In this document: piece by piece, positions 21,084 to 30,511 of the stretch
How positions within the stretch are numbered: position 1 is the first letter of the stretch
Layout: each line of letters begins with the position of its first letter
DNA from: Solibacillus sp. FSL R7-0668
GTDB lineage: Bacteria; Bacillota; Bacilli; Bacillales_A; Planococcaceae
Length of the DNA: 64,000 bases
NCBI RefSeq assembly: GCF_038006205.1
Contig: NZ_JBBOUU010000001.1
Coordinates: forward strand, 3,848,001 to 3,912,000
Reading direction: 5' to 3'
Program-made: the position numbers and the translations under genes
Notes under the pieces: model-generated
The model's input: only the letters and a program-made list of their open reading frames with translations
What the model was told of the DNA's origin: nothing
The model's database searches: none

Positions 21084-21107
21084 ACCCGTTATTTAAAATG
21101 GACGGGC
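21084..21107 (-). terminator. Terminator-like hairpin between secE and nusG
   Basis: On the minus strand a six- to seven-base stem (GCCCGT with ACGGGT) has a 12-base loop, directly followed by TTTTTTC. Partial termination is possible; nusG must be read through or have its own start. Confidence 0.6.
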
Positions 21108-21134
21108 TCTTTCGCAATATTAACATGACGTAGC

Positions 21135-21320
21135 TTATAGAGACAAGAACCAACGGAATAATTCTGAGATTCCTAAATCTACAACTGTAAAGAATAACGC
21201 CATGACGATTACCGTTGTTACTACAACAACCGTGTACTTTGTTAACTCTTTGCTTTTTGGCCAGCTTGTTTTACGCATTTCAGAGCCGACTTCTTGTAAA
21301 AAGTTCGATACCTTACTCAT
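21135..21320 (-). CDS. secE: Preprotein translocase subunit SecE
   Basis: Short single-membrane-span SecE of 61 residues, the Gram-positive form. The N-terminal amphipathic part with conserved EMRKTSWPKSKEL is followed by one transmembrane helix (about residues 30-53). It stabilises SecY in the SecYEG channel. It lies between rpmG and nusG, the classic order. Confidence 0.96.
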   Translation of the reverse strand: MSKVSNFLQEVGSEMRKTSWPKSKELTKYTVVVVTTVIVMALFFTVVDLGISELFRWFLSL

Positions 21321-21359
21321 TTTGCCTACCCCCGAACACCAAATTAATCTATGTTTCGT

Positions 21360-21506
21360 TTATAACGTTTGTTTATGCATTGTATGTTCATTGCAATGCG
21401 AGCAAAACTTTTTAAGCTCTAAACGCTCAGTAGCTCCCTCTTTTTTAGGGATACTATAGTTTCTTGAGCCGCATTTATCACAACTTAAAACGACTTTTTT
21501 TGCCAT
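21360..21506 (-). CDS. rpmG: 50S ribosomal protein L33 (zinc-binding form)
   Basis: A 48-residue protein on the minus strand starting [18 protein letters not shown]. Two CxxC pairs (Cys9/Cys12 and Cys36/Cys39, the latter in [12 protein letters not shown]) mark the zinc-containing C+ form of L33; Bacilli usually carry further copies elsewhere. The AAAAGGTGATAAAAT ribosome site precedes the ATG. It begins the rpmG-secE-nusG transcript downstream of sigH, with a TTGACA promoter at 21540-21568. Confidence 0.93.
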   Translation of the reverse strand: MAKKVVLSCDKCGSRNYSIPKKEGATERLELKKFCSHCNEHTMHKQTL

Positions 21507-21539
21507 ATTTTATCACCTTTTCGGCATTTTGTCCTTTAA

Positions 21540-21568
21540 AGACTAACACCTAATTTTGCCACTGTCAA
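21540..21568 (-). promoter_or_regulatory. Sigma-A promoter for rpmG-secE-nusG
   Basis: Minus strand TTGACA (21563-21568), 17 bases, TAGTCT (21540-21545). The -35 is perfect and the -10 is weak. It lies just after the sigH stop. Confidence 0.6.
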
Positions 21569-21584
21569 CAAAGGTTCCTATGCT

Positions 21585-22232
21585 TTAGGTCATTTCTTTT
21601 AGCTCTAAATGACGCTCCAATTTACGCTTTACGCGCTGCAGTGCATTGTCGATTGATTTGACATGGCGATTTAATTCTTCTGAAATTTCATTATAGGATT
21701 GCCCTTCTAGATAGCGCGTTAGTACTTGTTGTTCGAGCTCACTCAATACCTCGCCCATCTTTTGCTCTAAATAAAGATAATCCTCACGATTAATCATCAA
21801 ATATTCCGGGTCATCTGAAATAGGGCTTGTAATAATGTCCATTAATGTGCGCTCCGATTCTTCATCATAAATCGGCTTGTCAAGTGACACATAGGAATTC
21901 AGTGGAATATGCTTTTGACGTGTAGCTGTTTTGATTGCTGTAATGATTTGCCTTGTAATACACAGTTCAGCAAATGCGCGAAACGATGCAAGTTTATCCT
22001 CTTTAAAATCACGAATTGCCTTGTATAAACCAATCATGCCTTCTTGAATAATATCTTCTCGGTCCGCCCCTATTAGAAAATAAGACCGTGCTTTCGATTT
22101 CACAAATAATCGATATTTAGAAATCAAAAAATCTAACGCATCTGTATTGCCTAGATGCACCTGCTCTACAAGTTGTTCATCTGTTAAATGTTCAAATTGC
22201 CGTACCATTTGTAACTTCTCACTTTTAAGCAA
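21585..22232 (-). CDS. sigH: RNA polymerase sigma factor SigH
   Basis: Sigma-70-family factor, 215 residues, at the position of sigH (spo0H) in Bacillus: before rpmG-secE-nusG and after rae1. Region 2 (REDIIQEGMIGLYKAIRDFKEDKLASFRAFAELCITRQIITA) and region 4 (LSELEQQVLTRYLEGQSYNEI) are clear. In Bacillus SigH drives transition-state, competence and early sporulation genes. The start is TTG at 22232 with GAGGTGA a few bases upstream. A candidate promoter lies at 22272-22300. Confidence 0.95.
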   Translation of the reverse strand: MLKSEKLQMVRQFEHLTDEQLVEQVHLGNTDALDFLISKYRLFVKSKARSYFLIGADREDIIQEGMIGLYKAIRDFKEDKLASFRAFAELCITRQIITAIKTATRQKHIPLNSYVSLDKPIYDEESERTLMDIITSPISDDPEYLMINREDYLYLEQKMGEVLSELEQQVLTRYLEGQSYNEISEELNRHVKSIDNALQRVKRKLERHLELKEMT

Positions 22233-22271
22233 TAAAAATCACCTCGAGCTACGCCAGAATAAATTAGGAAC

Positions 22272-22300
22272 AGTATAACTTAATTGGAAAAAACGAGCAA
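22272..22300 (-). promoter_or_regulatory. Candidate sigma-A promoter for sigH
   Basis: Minus strand TTGCTC (22295-22300), 17 bases, TATACT (22272-22277), directly after the rae1 stop. Confidence 0.55.
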
Positions 22301-22304
22301 ATTA

Positions 22305-22817
22305 TTATTTGAGCCCTCTTCGCCACTTTTCAAATTGCAACTCAACCTCTTTTGATAATTTAATGCGTGAAGCTGGTTTTTCTTCACGGGCTTCTTTTAC
22401 TTTGGAAGAAATTTTTGATTGAATAATTTGCATTTCAATTTCAAGTTCACGTGCTGATTTTCGCAGTGCACCATGACCAAAGACAACATTTTGCTCTGTC
22501 ATATCGGACGTGGCTACATGAATTTGAACCTTACGCCCTTTTAACTCATTAGATAACTTTTCAATACGCTCATCCGCTGTTTCATTTTTGCGGGTATAAA
22601 TCACTTCAACAGCATGCTGAATATAAAGCTGCTCCGTACCCGGTACAAGATGCGCATCAAAGACGACAATAACACGCCACCCTGTATGCGCTTTATATTC
22701 AGCCATTCGCTCAATTAAGCGATCACGGGCATCTTCAAAGTGTGGCTCACGTAGAGGACGCAGCTCACGCCAAGCGCCAATCATATTGTAGCCGTCTACT
22801 AGCAAAATATTTTGCAT
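22305..22817 (-). CDS. rae1: Rae1 (YacP), NYN/PIN-like ribosome-associated endonuclease
   Basis: 170 residues. The NYN-domain nuclease signature is visible: NILLVDGYNMIGAW (first Asp), VVFDAHLVPGTEQ, TADERIEKLS and VATSDMTEQNVVFGHGA. In Bacillus subtilis Rae1 enters the A site and cuts specific mRNAs during translation. It lies directly downstream of rlmB with a 1-base gap, within the cysE-to-sigH series. Confidence 0.92.
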   Translation of the reverse strand: MQNILLVDGYNMIGAWRELRPLREPHFEDARDRLIERMAEYKAHTGWRVIVVFDAHLVPGTEQLYIQHAVEVIYTRKNETADERIEKLSNELKGRKVQIHVATSDMTEQNVVFGHGALRKSARELEIEMQIIQSKISSKVKEAREEKPASRIKLSKEVELQFEKWRRGLK

Positions 22818-22818
22818 A

Positions 22819-23682
22819 TTAACCGTTTACTTCTTGGCGTTTACGGTACACTTCGTACATTAGTAGTGCTGCCGCAACAGAAGCATTTAGCGATGTTACA
22901 TGACCAATCATCGGCAAATGGTATAAGAAATCACATTTATCTTTTAATAGACGGCTCATTCCTTTACCCTCACTACCAATAATTAAAGCAAGTGGTAATG
23001 TTGCATCCATATTGCGATAATCTTGAGAACCTTTTGCGTCCGTACCAGCAATCCATACGCCGCGCTCTTTTAGCTCATCTACTGTCTGTGCTAAATTGGT
23101 CACACGTACAACCGGCACATGCTCAATTGCCCCTGTCGAAGCTTTGGCCACAACCGCCGTTAACCCCACCGCACGACGCTTCGGAATAATAATCCCGTGT
23201 ACACCAATTGCATCTGCTGTACGCATAATAGAGCCTAAATTATGCGGATCTTCTAGCTCATCTAAAATCATGAAAAATGGGTCTTCATTTTTGGCTTTGG
23301 CTGCAGCAAATAAATCATCTAACTCTGCATAATCATACGCCGCCACAGAAGCAACAATGCCTTGATGATTCTCTGCTAATTTATCAATCTTTTGTTTTGG
23401 AACAAATTGCACTAATACCCCTTGCTCTTTCGCTAAATCAATTAACTCTTGAATGCCGGTTTTCTTTACACCTTCAGCAATCCATACTTTATTTATTTCA
23501 CGACCCGAACGCAGTGCCTCAAGTACTGGATTTTTACCGGCAATCATCTCTCCGCTTACTTCTTCTGATACATTTTGTGGCTTGTCCGGCTGTTTTTTCT
23601 CTGGTGCTTTAAAGGATGACTTCTTGTCGCGACCTTTAAAATCACGCGATGTGTTACGATCTCGTTGTCTTCTTTCCGCCAT
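22819..23682 (-). CDS. rlmB: 23S rRNA (guanosine-2'-O-)-methyltransferase RlmB
   Basis: SpoU/TrmH-family trefoil-knot methyltransferase, 287 residues. About 45 N-terminal residues are charged and low in complexity ([20 protein letters not shown]). Then comes the substrate-binding domain ([16 protein letters not shown]), and the SpoU motifs 1-3: [48 protein letters not shown]. It modifies G2251 of 23S rRNA in E. coli. It overlaps no neighbour but sits 2 bases after mrnC and 1 base before rae1. Confidence 0.94.
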   Translation of the reverse strand: MAERRQRDRNTSRDFKGRDKKSSFKAPEKKQPDKPQNVSEEVSGEMIAGKNPVLEALRSGREINKVWIAEGVKKTGIQELIDLAKEQGVLVQFVPKQKIDKLAENHQGIVASVAAYDYAELDDLFAAAKAKNEDPFFMILDELEDPHNLGSIMRTADAIGVHGIIIPKRRAVGLTAVVAKASTGAIEHVPVVRVTNLAQTVDELKERGVWIAGTDAKGSQDYRNMDATLPLALIIGSEGKGMSRLLKDKCDFLYHLPMIGHVTSLNASVAAALLMYEVYRKRQEVNG

Positions 23683-23684
23683 AA

Positions 23685-24092
23685 TTACACTCCTTTTGAC
23701 TGCTCTACAATAACAATTGCATAGTCAATAATTTCATTTGCTCGCGCTAGCTCTTTACATAAAAATAAATAGCCTAATACCGCTTCAAAGCCCGAGCTGT
23801 TGCGATATGTGCGTACGTCTGTATTTTTAGGAACAGAGCCGGATTTCGCATTGCGTCCTCTGCGAAATACCGCCTGTTCGTCTTCTGTTAAAAAATTTTC
23901 TTCAAGCATGCGGTGCACAATATCGGATTGTGCCTTTGCTGATACATACTTTGTCGCTTCTTTGTGCAAAGTATGTGGCTTTGCACGCCCTAATAAAATT
24001 AAATGCTCGCGAATGCGTTGTTCTAGCACGGCATCGCCCATATAAGCCAGTGCCAATGCATTTAATTGCTTGATTTCATGTGGTGATTGCAT
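23685..24092 (-). CDS. mrnC: Mini-ribonuclease III
   Basis: 135 residues, an RNase III catalytic domain with no dsRNA-binding domain. [23 protein letters not shown] contains the catalytic acidic residues, and [36 protein letters not shown] is the second half of the site. It matures the ends of 23S rRNA in Bacillus. The start codon overlaps the end of cysS by one base, so the genes are coupled. Confidence 0.95.
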   Translation of the reverse strand: MQSPHEIKQLNALALAYMGDAVLEQRIREHLILLGRAKPHTLHKEATKYVSAKAQSDIVHRMLEENFLTEDEQAVFRRGRNAKSGSVPKNTDVRTYRNSSGFEAVLGYLFLCKELARANEIIDYAIVIVEQSKGV

Positions 24093-25495
24093 TATTGACC
24101 TCGTTTCCAGCGCGTCCCTTGACGAGTATCTTCCAGCACGATGTCCATGCTCAGTAATTGGTCGCGAATTTCGTCTGAACGAGCAAAATCGCGGTTTTTA
24201 CGTGCGGCATTACGTTCTTCGATTAATGCTTCAATTTCTTCGTCAAGTAAGCCGGTCTCTACCTTTACTTGAATCCCCAATACATCACCGATCGTGTCAA
24301 ACATCGTCAACATCGTTTGCAGTACAGCTCTATCTGTATTCGCTTCGTTTAAGTAGACGTTTGCAATACGAGATAGTTCGAATAAAACGGAAATGGCATT
24401 TGCCGTGTTGAAATCATCGTTCATCGCTAGCTCGAAATCAACTTTTGCTTGATTCACCTTTGCCATCCACTCCTCGCTATTATCGCCCAAACTTGCAGAA
24501 GAAGCTAATCGATGCTCTACGTTTGCATAAGATGTACGGATACGATCCAAGCCATTTTTCGCAGCCTCCACTAAATCTTGTGCGAAGTTGATTGGGTGAC
24601 GGTAATGCACTGATAGCATGAAGAAGCGCAACACTTGTGGGTCAATTTGCTGACGAATATCATGCACTAAAATAAAGTTCCCTAAAGACTTCGACATCTT
24701 TTCATTATCGATATTAATATACCCATTATGCATCCAGTAACGTGCAAATGTTTTGTCATTATGCGCTTCTGACTGAGCAATTTCGTTTTCGTGATGCGGG
24801 AATGTTAAATCTTGCCCACCCGCGTGAATATCGATTGTATCGCCTAAGTGCTCACGCGCCATTACAGAACATTCAATATGCCAGCCCGGACGCCCCGCTC
24901 CCCATGGTGAGTCCCATTTTACCTCACCTGGTTTTGCCGCTTTCCATAACGCAAAATCTAATGGGTCTTCTTTTTTCTCGCCCGCTTCAATACGCGCCCC
25001 AACCTTTAAATCATCAATCGATTGATGGCTTAATTTTCCGTAACCATTGAATTTACGCGTGCGGTAATAAACATCGCCTTGAGATTCATATGCATAGCCT
25101 TTGTCAATTAGCACTCGAATAAAGTCAATAATATCGTCCATATGCTCAGTTACACGAGGATGTGCGTCTGCCTTTTTGCAGCCTAAAGCTGTAATATCTT
25201 CAAAATACGCGGCAATAAAGCGCTCCGTTAATTCAGATGTTTCTTCACCCAGCTCATTTGCTGCTTTAATAATTTTGTCATCAACGTCTGTAAAGTTCGA
25301 TACAAACTTCACCTCGTACCCTGCGTATTGTAAATAGCGACGCACCGTATCATAAACGATAACCGGGCGTGAATTACCAATATGGATGTAATTGTATACA
25401 GTCGGTCCGCATACATACATGCTCACTTTGCCCTCTTCTTGCGGCACAAATGGCTCTTTTTGTCGTGTTAATGTATTAAAAATTTGAATGTTCAT
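24092..25495 (-). CDS. cysS: Cysteinyl-tRNA synthetase
   Basis: Class I synthetase charging tRNA-Cys, 467 residues. Motifs: [18 protein letters not shown] (HIGH-like, with the first zinc-site Cys), the zinc ligands in [11 protein letters not shown] and [16 protein letters not shown], and [10 protein letters not shown] chose the second of two adjacent ATGs (25495; [14 protein letters not shown], the Bacillus start), 8 bases after AAGGAG; the first ATG at 25498 shares a base with the cysE stop. It is co-transcribed with cysE under the cysteine T-box. Confidence 0.97.
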   Translation of the reverse strand: MNIQIFNTLTRQKEPFVPQEEGKVSMYVCGPTVYNYIHIGNSRPVIVYDTVRRYLQYAGYEVKFVSNFTDVDDKIIKAANELGEETSELTERFIAAYFEDITALGCKKADAHPRVTEHMDDIIDFIRVLIDKGYAYESQGDVYYRTRKFNGYGKLSHQSIDDLKVGARIEAGEKKEDPLDFALWKAAKPGEVKWDSPWGAGRPGWHIECSVMAREHLGDTIDIHAGGQDLTFPHHENEIAQSEAHNDKTFARYWMHNGYINIDNEKMSKSLGNFILVHDIRQQIDPQVLRFFMLSVHYRHPINFAQDLVEAAKNGLDRIRTSYANVEHRLASSASLGDNSEEWMAKVNQAKVDFELAMNDDFNTANAISVLFELSRIANVYLNEANTDRAVLQTMLTMFDTIGDVLGIQVKVETGLLDEEIEALIEERNAARKNRDFARSDEIRDQLLSMDIVLEDTRQGTRWKRGQ

Positions 25496-25497
25496 CA

Positions 25498-26142
25498 TTA
25501 TTGCTCCTTTTTTAAGTTTGCAATCTCTTGTTGTAATTTTTCGAGCGTCTTCTCTAAGGAATCGCAACGATCACCGACTGGGTCAGGGATATTTTGGTGA
25601 TCCAGTTTTTTCGCTTCTGTACGAATGCCGTCAATCATCACCACTTTACCTGGAATTCCTACAACCGTTGCATTTGGTGGTACTTCTTTTAAGACGACCG
25701 AGCCCGCACCAATTTTACTGTTTGCACCGATTGTAATGGAGCCGAGTACTTTTGCTCCTGTTGCAACTAAGACCCCGTCTTCTAATGTTGGATGACGTTT
25801 TCCCTTTTCTTTCCCTGTACCACCTAATGTCACGCCTTGATAAAGTGTCACATCATTGCCGATTTCACAAGTTTCACCAATCACGACTCCCATCCCGTGG
25901 TCAATGAAAAAGCGACGACCAATTTTTGCACCCGGATGAATTTCGATGCCAGTAAAAAATCGGCTAACTTGAGAAATCGCACGTGCGATAAAGAAAAATT
26001 TACGTTTGAAAAACCAATGTGCAATGCGATGTGACCAGATGGCATGTAAGCCCGAATACGTTAATACAACCTCAAATACGCTACGTGCTGCTGGGTCATT
26101 TTCAAAAATATTAGCAATGTCTTCCCTTATACGTTTAAACAT
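25498..26142 (-). CDS. cysE: Serine O-acetyltransferase
   Basis: First step of cysteine synthesis: serine plus acetyl-CoA to O-acetylserine. It has 214 residues with an N-terminal helical part and a left-handed beta-helix of hexapeptide repeats ([40 protein letters not shown]). The conserved active-site region is intact. It is the first gene after the T-box leader and so is controlled by charging of tRNA-Cys. cysS follows with overlapping stop/start. Confidence 0.96.
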   Translation of the reverse strand: MFKRIREDIANIFENDPAARSVFEVVLTYSGLHAIWSHRIAHWFFKRKFFFIARAISQVSRFFTGIEIHPGAKIGRRFFIDHGMGVVIGETCEIGNDVTLYQGVTLGGTGKEKGKRHPTLEDGVLVATGAKVLGSITIGANSKIGAGSVVLKEVPPNATVVGIPGKVVMIDGIRTEAKKLDHQNIPDPVGDRCDSLEKTLEKLQQEIANLKKEQ

Positions 26143-26163
26143 TTTTTACCCCCTCTTTTTGGT

Positions 26164-26444
26164 TTTTTGAAAAAAATAAAGCGCCCCTGCCACCTAAATA
26201 AGGTGACAGAGACGCATAAATAGCGCGGTTCCACTCTGGTTGAAGAAAGCTGTACACTTCCTTCCGCTTGAAAGTCCTGTAACGGGGACAAGGCGATTTA
26301 ACCTACTATAAGTTCAATTAAATACTCGAAGGTGCATTTCTGCTTTGCCTTGACCTGGATCACTTTCAGCCGGTGATGACCCTCTCTAATAGGTGTGCTC
26401 TGCGTACTTCTCCTTCTCAACGCGTTAACGTTATTTGAAATCGT
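26164..26444 (-). promoter_or_regulatory. T-box riboswitch, cysteine-specific
   Basis: Leader between gltX and cysE. The T-box sequence reads AGAGTGGAACCGCG on the minus strand (26224-26237). Stem I has the AG-bulge region and apical loop (GAGAGGG...CACCGGCTG) and a specifier loop GAATGCACC whose codon TGC (26334-26336) is cysteine. The terminator stem follows the T-box. This matches the gltX-[T-box]-cysE-cysS order of Bacillus subtilis. Confidence 0.95.
26181..26215 (-). terminator. T-box terminator hairpin
   Basis: Near-perfect 15-base stem (GCGTCTCTGTCACCT with AGGTGGCAGGGGCGC) followed by TTTATTTTTTTC on the minus strand. Uncharged tRNA-Cys should favour the alternative antiterminator containing the T-box. 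Confidence 0.9.
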
Positions 26445-26450
26445 ACATTC

Positions 26451-26478
26451 ATTGTACAATTTTTTCTCGAAAAATCAA
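26451..26478 (-). promoter_or_regulatory. Candidate promoter of the T-box/cysE-cysS transcript
   Basis: Minus strand TTGATT (26473-26478), 16 bases, TACAAT (26451-26456), about 10 bases before the first T-box stem. Confidence 0.55.
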
Positions 26479-26503
26479 TTACTTTGTTTGTTTGATACGC
26501 GTA

Positions 26504-27964
26504 TTAATTAGCGTATTTCTCTACACGTGCAATCACTTTTTCTTTACCAATTAAAGCAATCGCATTTGGTAATTCCGGACCATGTGTTTGACCTGTTGTT
26601 ACAACACGGATTGGCATGAATAGGTTTTTACCTTTCGCCCCTGTTTCTTTTTGTACGGCTTTAATAGCTGCTTTAATTGAATCCGCATCAAACGATTCAA
26701 GTGCTACTAATTGCGCTTTGAATGCCGTCATTACGGCTGGTACCGTTTCACCAGCTAACACGGCTTGTGCTTCCTCATCATATGAAATTTCTTCTGTGAA
26801 GAATAGGCTCGATAACTCCACGATTTCCGCACCGAAGCTCATTTGCTCATGGTAAAGACCGATTAAATCAGATGCCCAAGCTTGTTGCTCTGCAGATAAT
26901 TCCTCTGGTAAAAGTCCGGCTTTTTGTAAGTGTGGTAATGCTAATGCCACCACTTCTTCACGTGATAATTTTTTGATGTATTGGTTATTCATCCATGTAA
27001 GCTTTGTTTTATCAAACATCGATGGCGATTTTGATAAACGTTTTTCATCGAATAATTGGATGAACTCATCATGTGAGAAAATTTCTTCTTCACCTTCTGG
27101 AGACCAGCCAAGTAAGCTAAAGAAGTTGAACATTGCTTCTGGTAAGTAACCAAGATCTTTATATTGCGCAACGAATTGGATAATCGACTCATCACGTTTT
27201 GATAATTTTTTGCGGTCTTCATTGACGATTAATGTCATATGACCGAAACGTGGATATTCCCAGCCAAATGCATCAAAAATCATCATTTGTTTTGGTGTGT
27301 TTGATAAATGCTCTTCTCCACGGAATACATGTGTAATTTCCATAAAGTGATCATCTAAAACGACGGCATAGTTGTATGTTGGGATACCATTAGCTTTTAC
27401 AAGTACCCAATCCCCGATATCTTTTGACTCGAATGATACATCACCACGAACTAAATCCGTGAAGTTATATGTCACGTTTTCTGGAACGCGCATACGAATT
27501 GTATATGGAATACCAGCAGCCTCTTTTTGCGCTACTTCTTCAGCCGTTAAATGACGACACTTCCCATCATATGTTGGTGCAGCTACACCGTTTGCTTTTT
27601 GCGCTTCACGAGATGCCTCTAACGCTTCTGAAGAACAGAAGCATTTGTATGCTTTACCTTCTGCTAATAATTTATCAGCATGTTCTTTATAAATATCTAA
27701 ACGCTCCATTTGACGATATGGTGCGTATGGGCCACCGATATCAATTGACTCATCTGGTATAATACCTAACCAACGTAAGTTATCTAACTGAGAAGCTTCG
27801 CCGCCCTCTACGTTACGCTCGATATCTGTATCTTCAATACGTACCACAAAAGTACCATTGTGATGTTTAGCATATAAATAGTTGAATAAAGCTGTACGCG
27901 CGCCACCGATATGTAAAAATCCTGTTGGCGATGGTGCATAACGAACGCGAACTGGTTTCGTCAT
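26504..27964 (-). CDS. gltX: Glutamyl-tRNA synthetase
   Basis: Class I synthetase, 486 residues, of the non-discriminating type usual in Bacillales, which also charge tRNA-Gln with Glu for later amidation. HIGH motif in [23 protein letters not shown]-like motif [13 protein letters not shown], and zinc-like Cys pair in KCFCSSEA. The AGGAGG ribosome site precedes the ATG. It stands between ispF, from which a terminator separates it, and the T-box leader. Confidence 0.96.
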   Translation of the reverse strand: MTKPVRVRYAPSPTGFLHIGGARTALFNYLYAKHHNGTFVVRIEDTDIERNVEGGEASQLDNLRWLGIIPDESIDIGGPYAPYRQMERLDIYKEHADKLLAEGKAYKCFCSSEALEASREAQKANGVAAPTYDGKCRHLTAEEVAQKEAAGIPYTIRMRVPENVTYNFTDLVRGDVSFESKDIGDWVLVKANGIPTYNYAVVLDDHFMEITHVFRGEEHLSNTPKQMMIFDAFGWEYPRFGHMTLIVNEDRKKLSKRDESIIQFVAQYKDLGYLPEAMFNFFSLLGWSPEGEEEIFSHDEFIQLFDEKRLSKSPSMFDKTKLTWMNNQYIKKLSREEVVALALPHLQKAGLLPEELSAEQQAWASDLIGLYHEQMSFGAEIVELSSLFFTEEISYDEEAQAVLAGETVPAVMTAFKAQLVALESFDADSIKAAIKAVQKETGAKGKNLFMPIRVVTTGQTHGPELPNAIALIGKEKVIARVEKYAN

Positions 27965-28053
27965 AATATTGCCTCCTAAATTTAAGCGTCAGAATAGTTT
28001 TCGACCCTTTTCATTCCGTTCATTTTACCACTTGCCGTTCGTAAATAAAAGTG

Positions 28054-28078
28054 GTGCGCGCTGAATTCGTGCGCACAC
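28054..28078 (-). terminator. Terminator after ispF
   Basis: Eight-base GC-rich stem (28054-28061 with 28071-28078, one G-U pair), then CACTTTTATTT on the minus strand. Confidence 0.75.
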
Positions 28079-28086
28079 CCTCTCTC

Positions 28087-28563
28087 TTAGGCTTTTATTA
28101 AAAGAATGGTTGCCATTGAAGCAATCCCCTCTTCACGACCGACAAAGCCTAATTTTTCAGTTGTCGTTGCTTTGACATTTACTTGTGATGGGTCGGCATT
28201 GAGCAACTGTGCGATACGATTGCGCATAGGCTCGATATACGGTGCCATCTTTGGACGCTGCGCCATAATCGTGCAGTCCACATTTCCTAATTTATAGCCG
28301 CGCTCCTCTACCATTTTCCAAATATAAGCAAGTAATTTGGCTGAATCGGCATCTTTCCATTCAGGATCTGTATCTGGGAAATGACGTCCGATATCCCCTT
28401 CACCGATTGCGCCAAGTGCTGCGTCTGTCACGGTATGTAATAAAACATCTGCATCGGAATGGCCTAATAATCCGCGCTCATGTGGAATGGTAATACCGCC
28501 TAAAATTAATGGACGTCCTTCTGCAAACTCGTGAACGTCAAAACCTTGTCCAATTCGAAACAT
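28087..28563 (-). CDS. ispF: 2-C-methyl-D-erythritol 2,4-cyclodiphosphate synthase
   Basis: MEP-pathway enzyme forming the cyclic diphosphate with release of CMP. It is 158 residues from the ATG at 28563 ([13 protein letters not shown], the family start). Metal ligands Asp9 and His11 in [26 protein letters not shown], and the C-terminal [13 protein letters not shown] are present. The ribosome site is odd: AGAAGGTGAAG lies some 30 bases upstream, separated from the ATG by a perfect 8-base hairpin that would bring it to about 9 bases when folded. An in-frame GTG upstream overlaps this ribosome site and is less likely. Confidence 0.95.
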   Translation of the reverse strand: MFRIGQGFDVHEFAEGRPLILGGITIPHERGLLGHSDADVLLHTVTDAALGAIGEGDIGRHFPDTDPEWKDADSAKLLAYIWKMVEERGYKLGNVDCTIMAQRPKMAPYIEPMRNRIAQLLNADPSQVNVKATTTEKLGFVGREEGIASMATILLIKA

Positions 28564-28569
28564 ATCGTC

Positions 28570-28593
28570 GCTAGCTTCATTAACAAAGCTAGC
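28570..28593 (-). promoter_or_regulatory. Hairpin between ribosome site and start of ispF
   Basis: Perfect inverted repeat GCTAGCTT/AAGCTAGC with an 8-base loop. It lies between AGAAGGTGAAG (28594-28604) and the six bases before the ispF ATG, and would act as a structured spacer. Confidence 0.6.
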
Positions 28594-28682
28594 CTTCACC
28601 TTCTTTCTCGTAATCTCATTAGCACTAGTATAATCAACTTCTTTGAAAAAAGCACATTTCTCAGCATTTTGGCAGCAAAAGC

Positions 28683-28712
28683 ACCTTGAAAAATAAGTTC
28701 ATTTTTCAAGGT
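28683..28712 (-). terminator. Terminator after ispD
   Basis: Twelve-base perfect stem (28683-28694 with 28701-28712) with a six-base loop, then GCTTTTGC on the minus strand. It separates ispD from ispF, which are usually adjacent in Bacillus. Confidence 0.75.
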
Positions 28713-28719
28713 ACACCGA

Positions 28720-29409
28720 TTAATTTGTTTGCGTTCTCCGATGAATAATCGCTTCTCCAAAAATTAAATCTTCCTGCGTTGTCATTTTGACATTTTCATA
28801 GCTGCTTTCAACAATATGAATCTCATGCCCCAAACGTTCCACAAGCATTGCCTCATCTGTTCCTAAAAAGCCGACCTTCTCCGCTACATCTTCCGCTTGT
28901 GCTAACAAATCAAAACGGAATGCTTGCGGTGTTTGAATCATCCAAAGCGAATCGCGATCTACCGTTTCTTTAATCAATCCATTTTCAACGACCTTCATCG
29001 TATCCTTCGCGCGTACACCGGCAATGGCTGCCCCTTTATGATAGGCGACATTCGTTAGCTCCGTAATTGTTGGTACTTTAATAAATGGGCGTGCCGCATC
29101 ATGGACAAGCACCACTTCAACTGCCTGCATTTCTTTTATACATGAATGCACCGAATGTTGACGTTCAGCCCCACCAGTCGGCAAGCCTTTTACTTTTGTA
29201 ATCGCGTATTTTGCTAATAATGATTGAATAAGCGCTCGTTCTTCATCCTTTACCGCAAGCCATATGCCCGTGCAGTTTTCATCCTGTTCAAAGACCAATA
29301 ATGTATGCACTAAAATAGGTTTGTCGACTAATGTTAAAAATAATTTATTTTGCCCGGCACCCATACGCTTCCCGCTTCCTGCTGCTGGCAAAACGACTTC
29401 ATAACGCAA
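28720..29409 (-). CDS. ispD: 2-C-methyl-D-erythritol 4-phosphate cytidylyltransferase
   Basis: MEP-pathway enzyme that adds CMP to methylerythritol phosphate; 229 residues. N-terminal nucleotide-binding loop LPAAGSGKRMGAGQNK, VLVHDAARPFI, and DRDSLWMIQTPQAF are intact. The start is TTG at 29409 with GGAAGTGA upstream. It follows yacL by 13 bases; in Bacillus subtilis the order yacL-ispD-ispF is the same but without the intervening terminator seen here. Confidence 0.96.
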   Translation of the reverse strand: MRYEVVLPAAGSGKRMGAGQNKLFLTLVDKPILVHTLLVFEQDENCTGIWLAVKDEERALIQSLLAKYAITKVKGLPTGGAERQHSVHSCIKEMQAVEVVLVHDAARPFIKVPTITELTNVAYHKGAAIAGVRAKDTMKVVENGLIKETVDRDSLWMIQTPQAFRFDLLAQAEDVAEKVGFLGTDEAMLVERLGHEIHIVESSYENVKMTTQEDLIFGEAIIHRRTQTN

Positions 29410-29422
29410 AATGCTTCACTTC

Positions 29423-30511
29423 CTACTCTTCTTTTGGCTTAGCGAAAATCATACGGCCCGCTGACGTTTGCAACACGCTTGTTACAGTTACTGTAATCGC
29501 CTGGCCGATATAGCTTCGACCGCCCTCCACAACAATCATTGTACCGTCATCTAAATAAGCAACACCTTGGTTATGCTCCTTACCATCTTTAATGACGACA
29601 ACTTGCATATTCTCACCCGGAATAACGACCGGCTTTACCGCATTCGCTAAATCATTAATATTCAATACTTCCACGCGGTGCAAGTCACATACTTTATTTA
29701 AATTGAAATCATTTGTTAAAATTTTGGCGTCCATTTTTTTCGCAAGACGCACTAATTTTAAATCAACTTCTGAAATGTCTTCAAAATCAATCTCTGTAAT
29801 TAATACCGTCGATGCACGCTCATCTTGTAGACGCTTCAAAATATCGAGCCCTCGCCGACCACGCGTACGTTTTAGCGTATCAGATGAATCCGCAATATGC
29901 TGCAGCTCCGTTAATACAAATTGCGGTACAACTAAAATCCCCTCAACAAAGCCTGTTGCCGAAATATCTGCAATACGTCCATCAATAATGACACTTGTAT
30001 CAAGTAGTTTATATTGCTTTTGAACATCAACTTCTTTTCCTGCGCTCTCTCCAGAACGCTTTTTCGATGCTTTTCCTGCAAATATTTGCAATAATTCCTC
30101 CCGCTTTGTAAAACCTAAACGGAATCCTAAATAACCAAGGATAATCGATAAAATCACTGGAACTACCGAGGTAATCGACTTAATAATAGGAATATTCAAT
30201 TGATTAATCGCTACACCAGCCAATGTCGCTACACTTAAACCGACAATTAAACCAAGCGTACCAAACAACAAATCTGAAGCAGGCAATTTAAATAGCTTTT
30301 CTTCTGACCACGTAATCAGCTTTACAAAGTAATCCGATAACGCAAATGATAATACAAATAATAAAGCAGCACCTATCGCAACACTAAAATATGGATTATT
30401 AAGCCATGGATGGGATGATAAATTCATAAATTCGTATAATGGCGGTAAGAAAATTAGGCCTAATGCTCCACCGATAAATAAAAATGCTACTTGAATTACT
30501 TTCTTCAACAT
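29423..30511 (-). CDS. yacL: YacL-like membrane PIN/TRAM-domain protein
   Basis: 362 residues. Four N-terminal membrane segments (to about residue 140) are followed by a PIN-type nuclease domain (KLLDTSVIIDGRIADI, ILTNDFNLNKV) and a C-terminal TRAM-like beta domain (GVAYLDDGTMIVVEGG). The ATG at 30511 (MLKKVIQVAFLF) has GGAGGTGA 5 bases upstream. The cellular RNA target is unknown. In Bacillus subtilis disA lies directly upstream; here the upstream neighbour is a divergent transporter gene instead. Confidence 0.92.
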   Translation of the reverse strand: MLKKVIQVAFLFIGGALGLIFLPPLYEFMNLSSHPWLNNPYFSVAIGAALLFVLSFALSDYFVKLITWSEEKLFKLPASDLLFGTLGLIVGLSVATLAGVAINQLNIPIIKSITSVVPVILSIILGYLGFRLGFTKREELLQIFAGKASKKRSGESAGKEVDVQKQYKLLDTSVIIDGRIADISATGFVEGILVVPQFVLTELQHIADSSDTLKRTRGRRGLDILKRLQDERASTVLITEIDFEDISEVDLKLVRLAKKMDAKILTNDFNLNKVCDLHRVEVLNINDLANAVKPVVIPGENMQVVVIKDGKEHNQGVAYLDDGTMIVVEGGRSYIGQAITVTVTSVLQTSAGRMIFAKPKEE

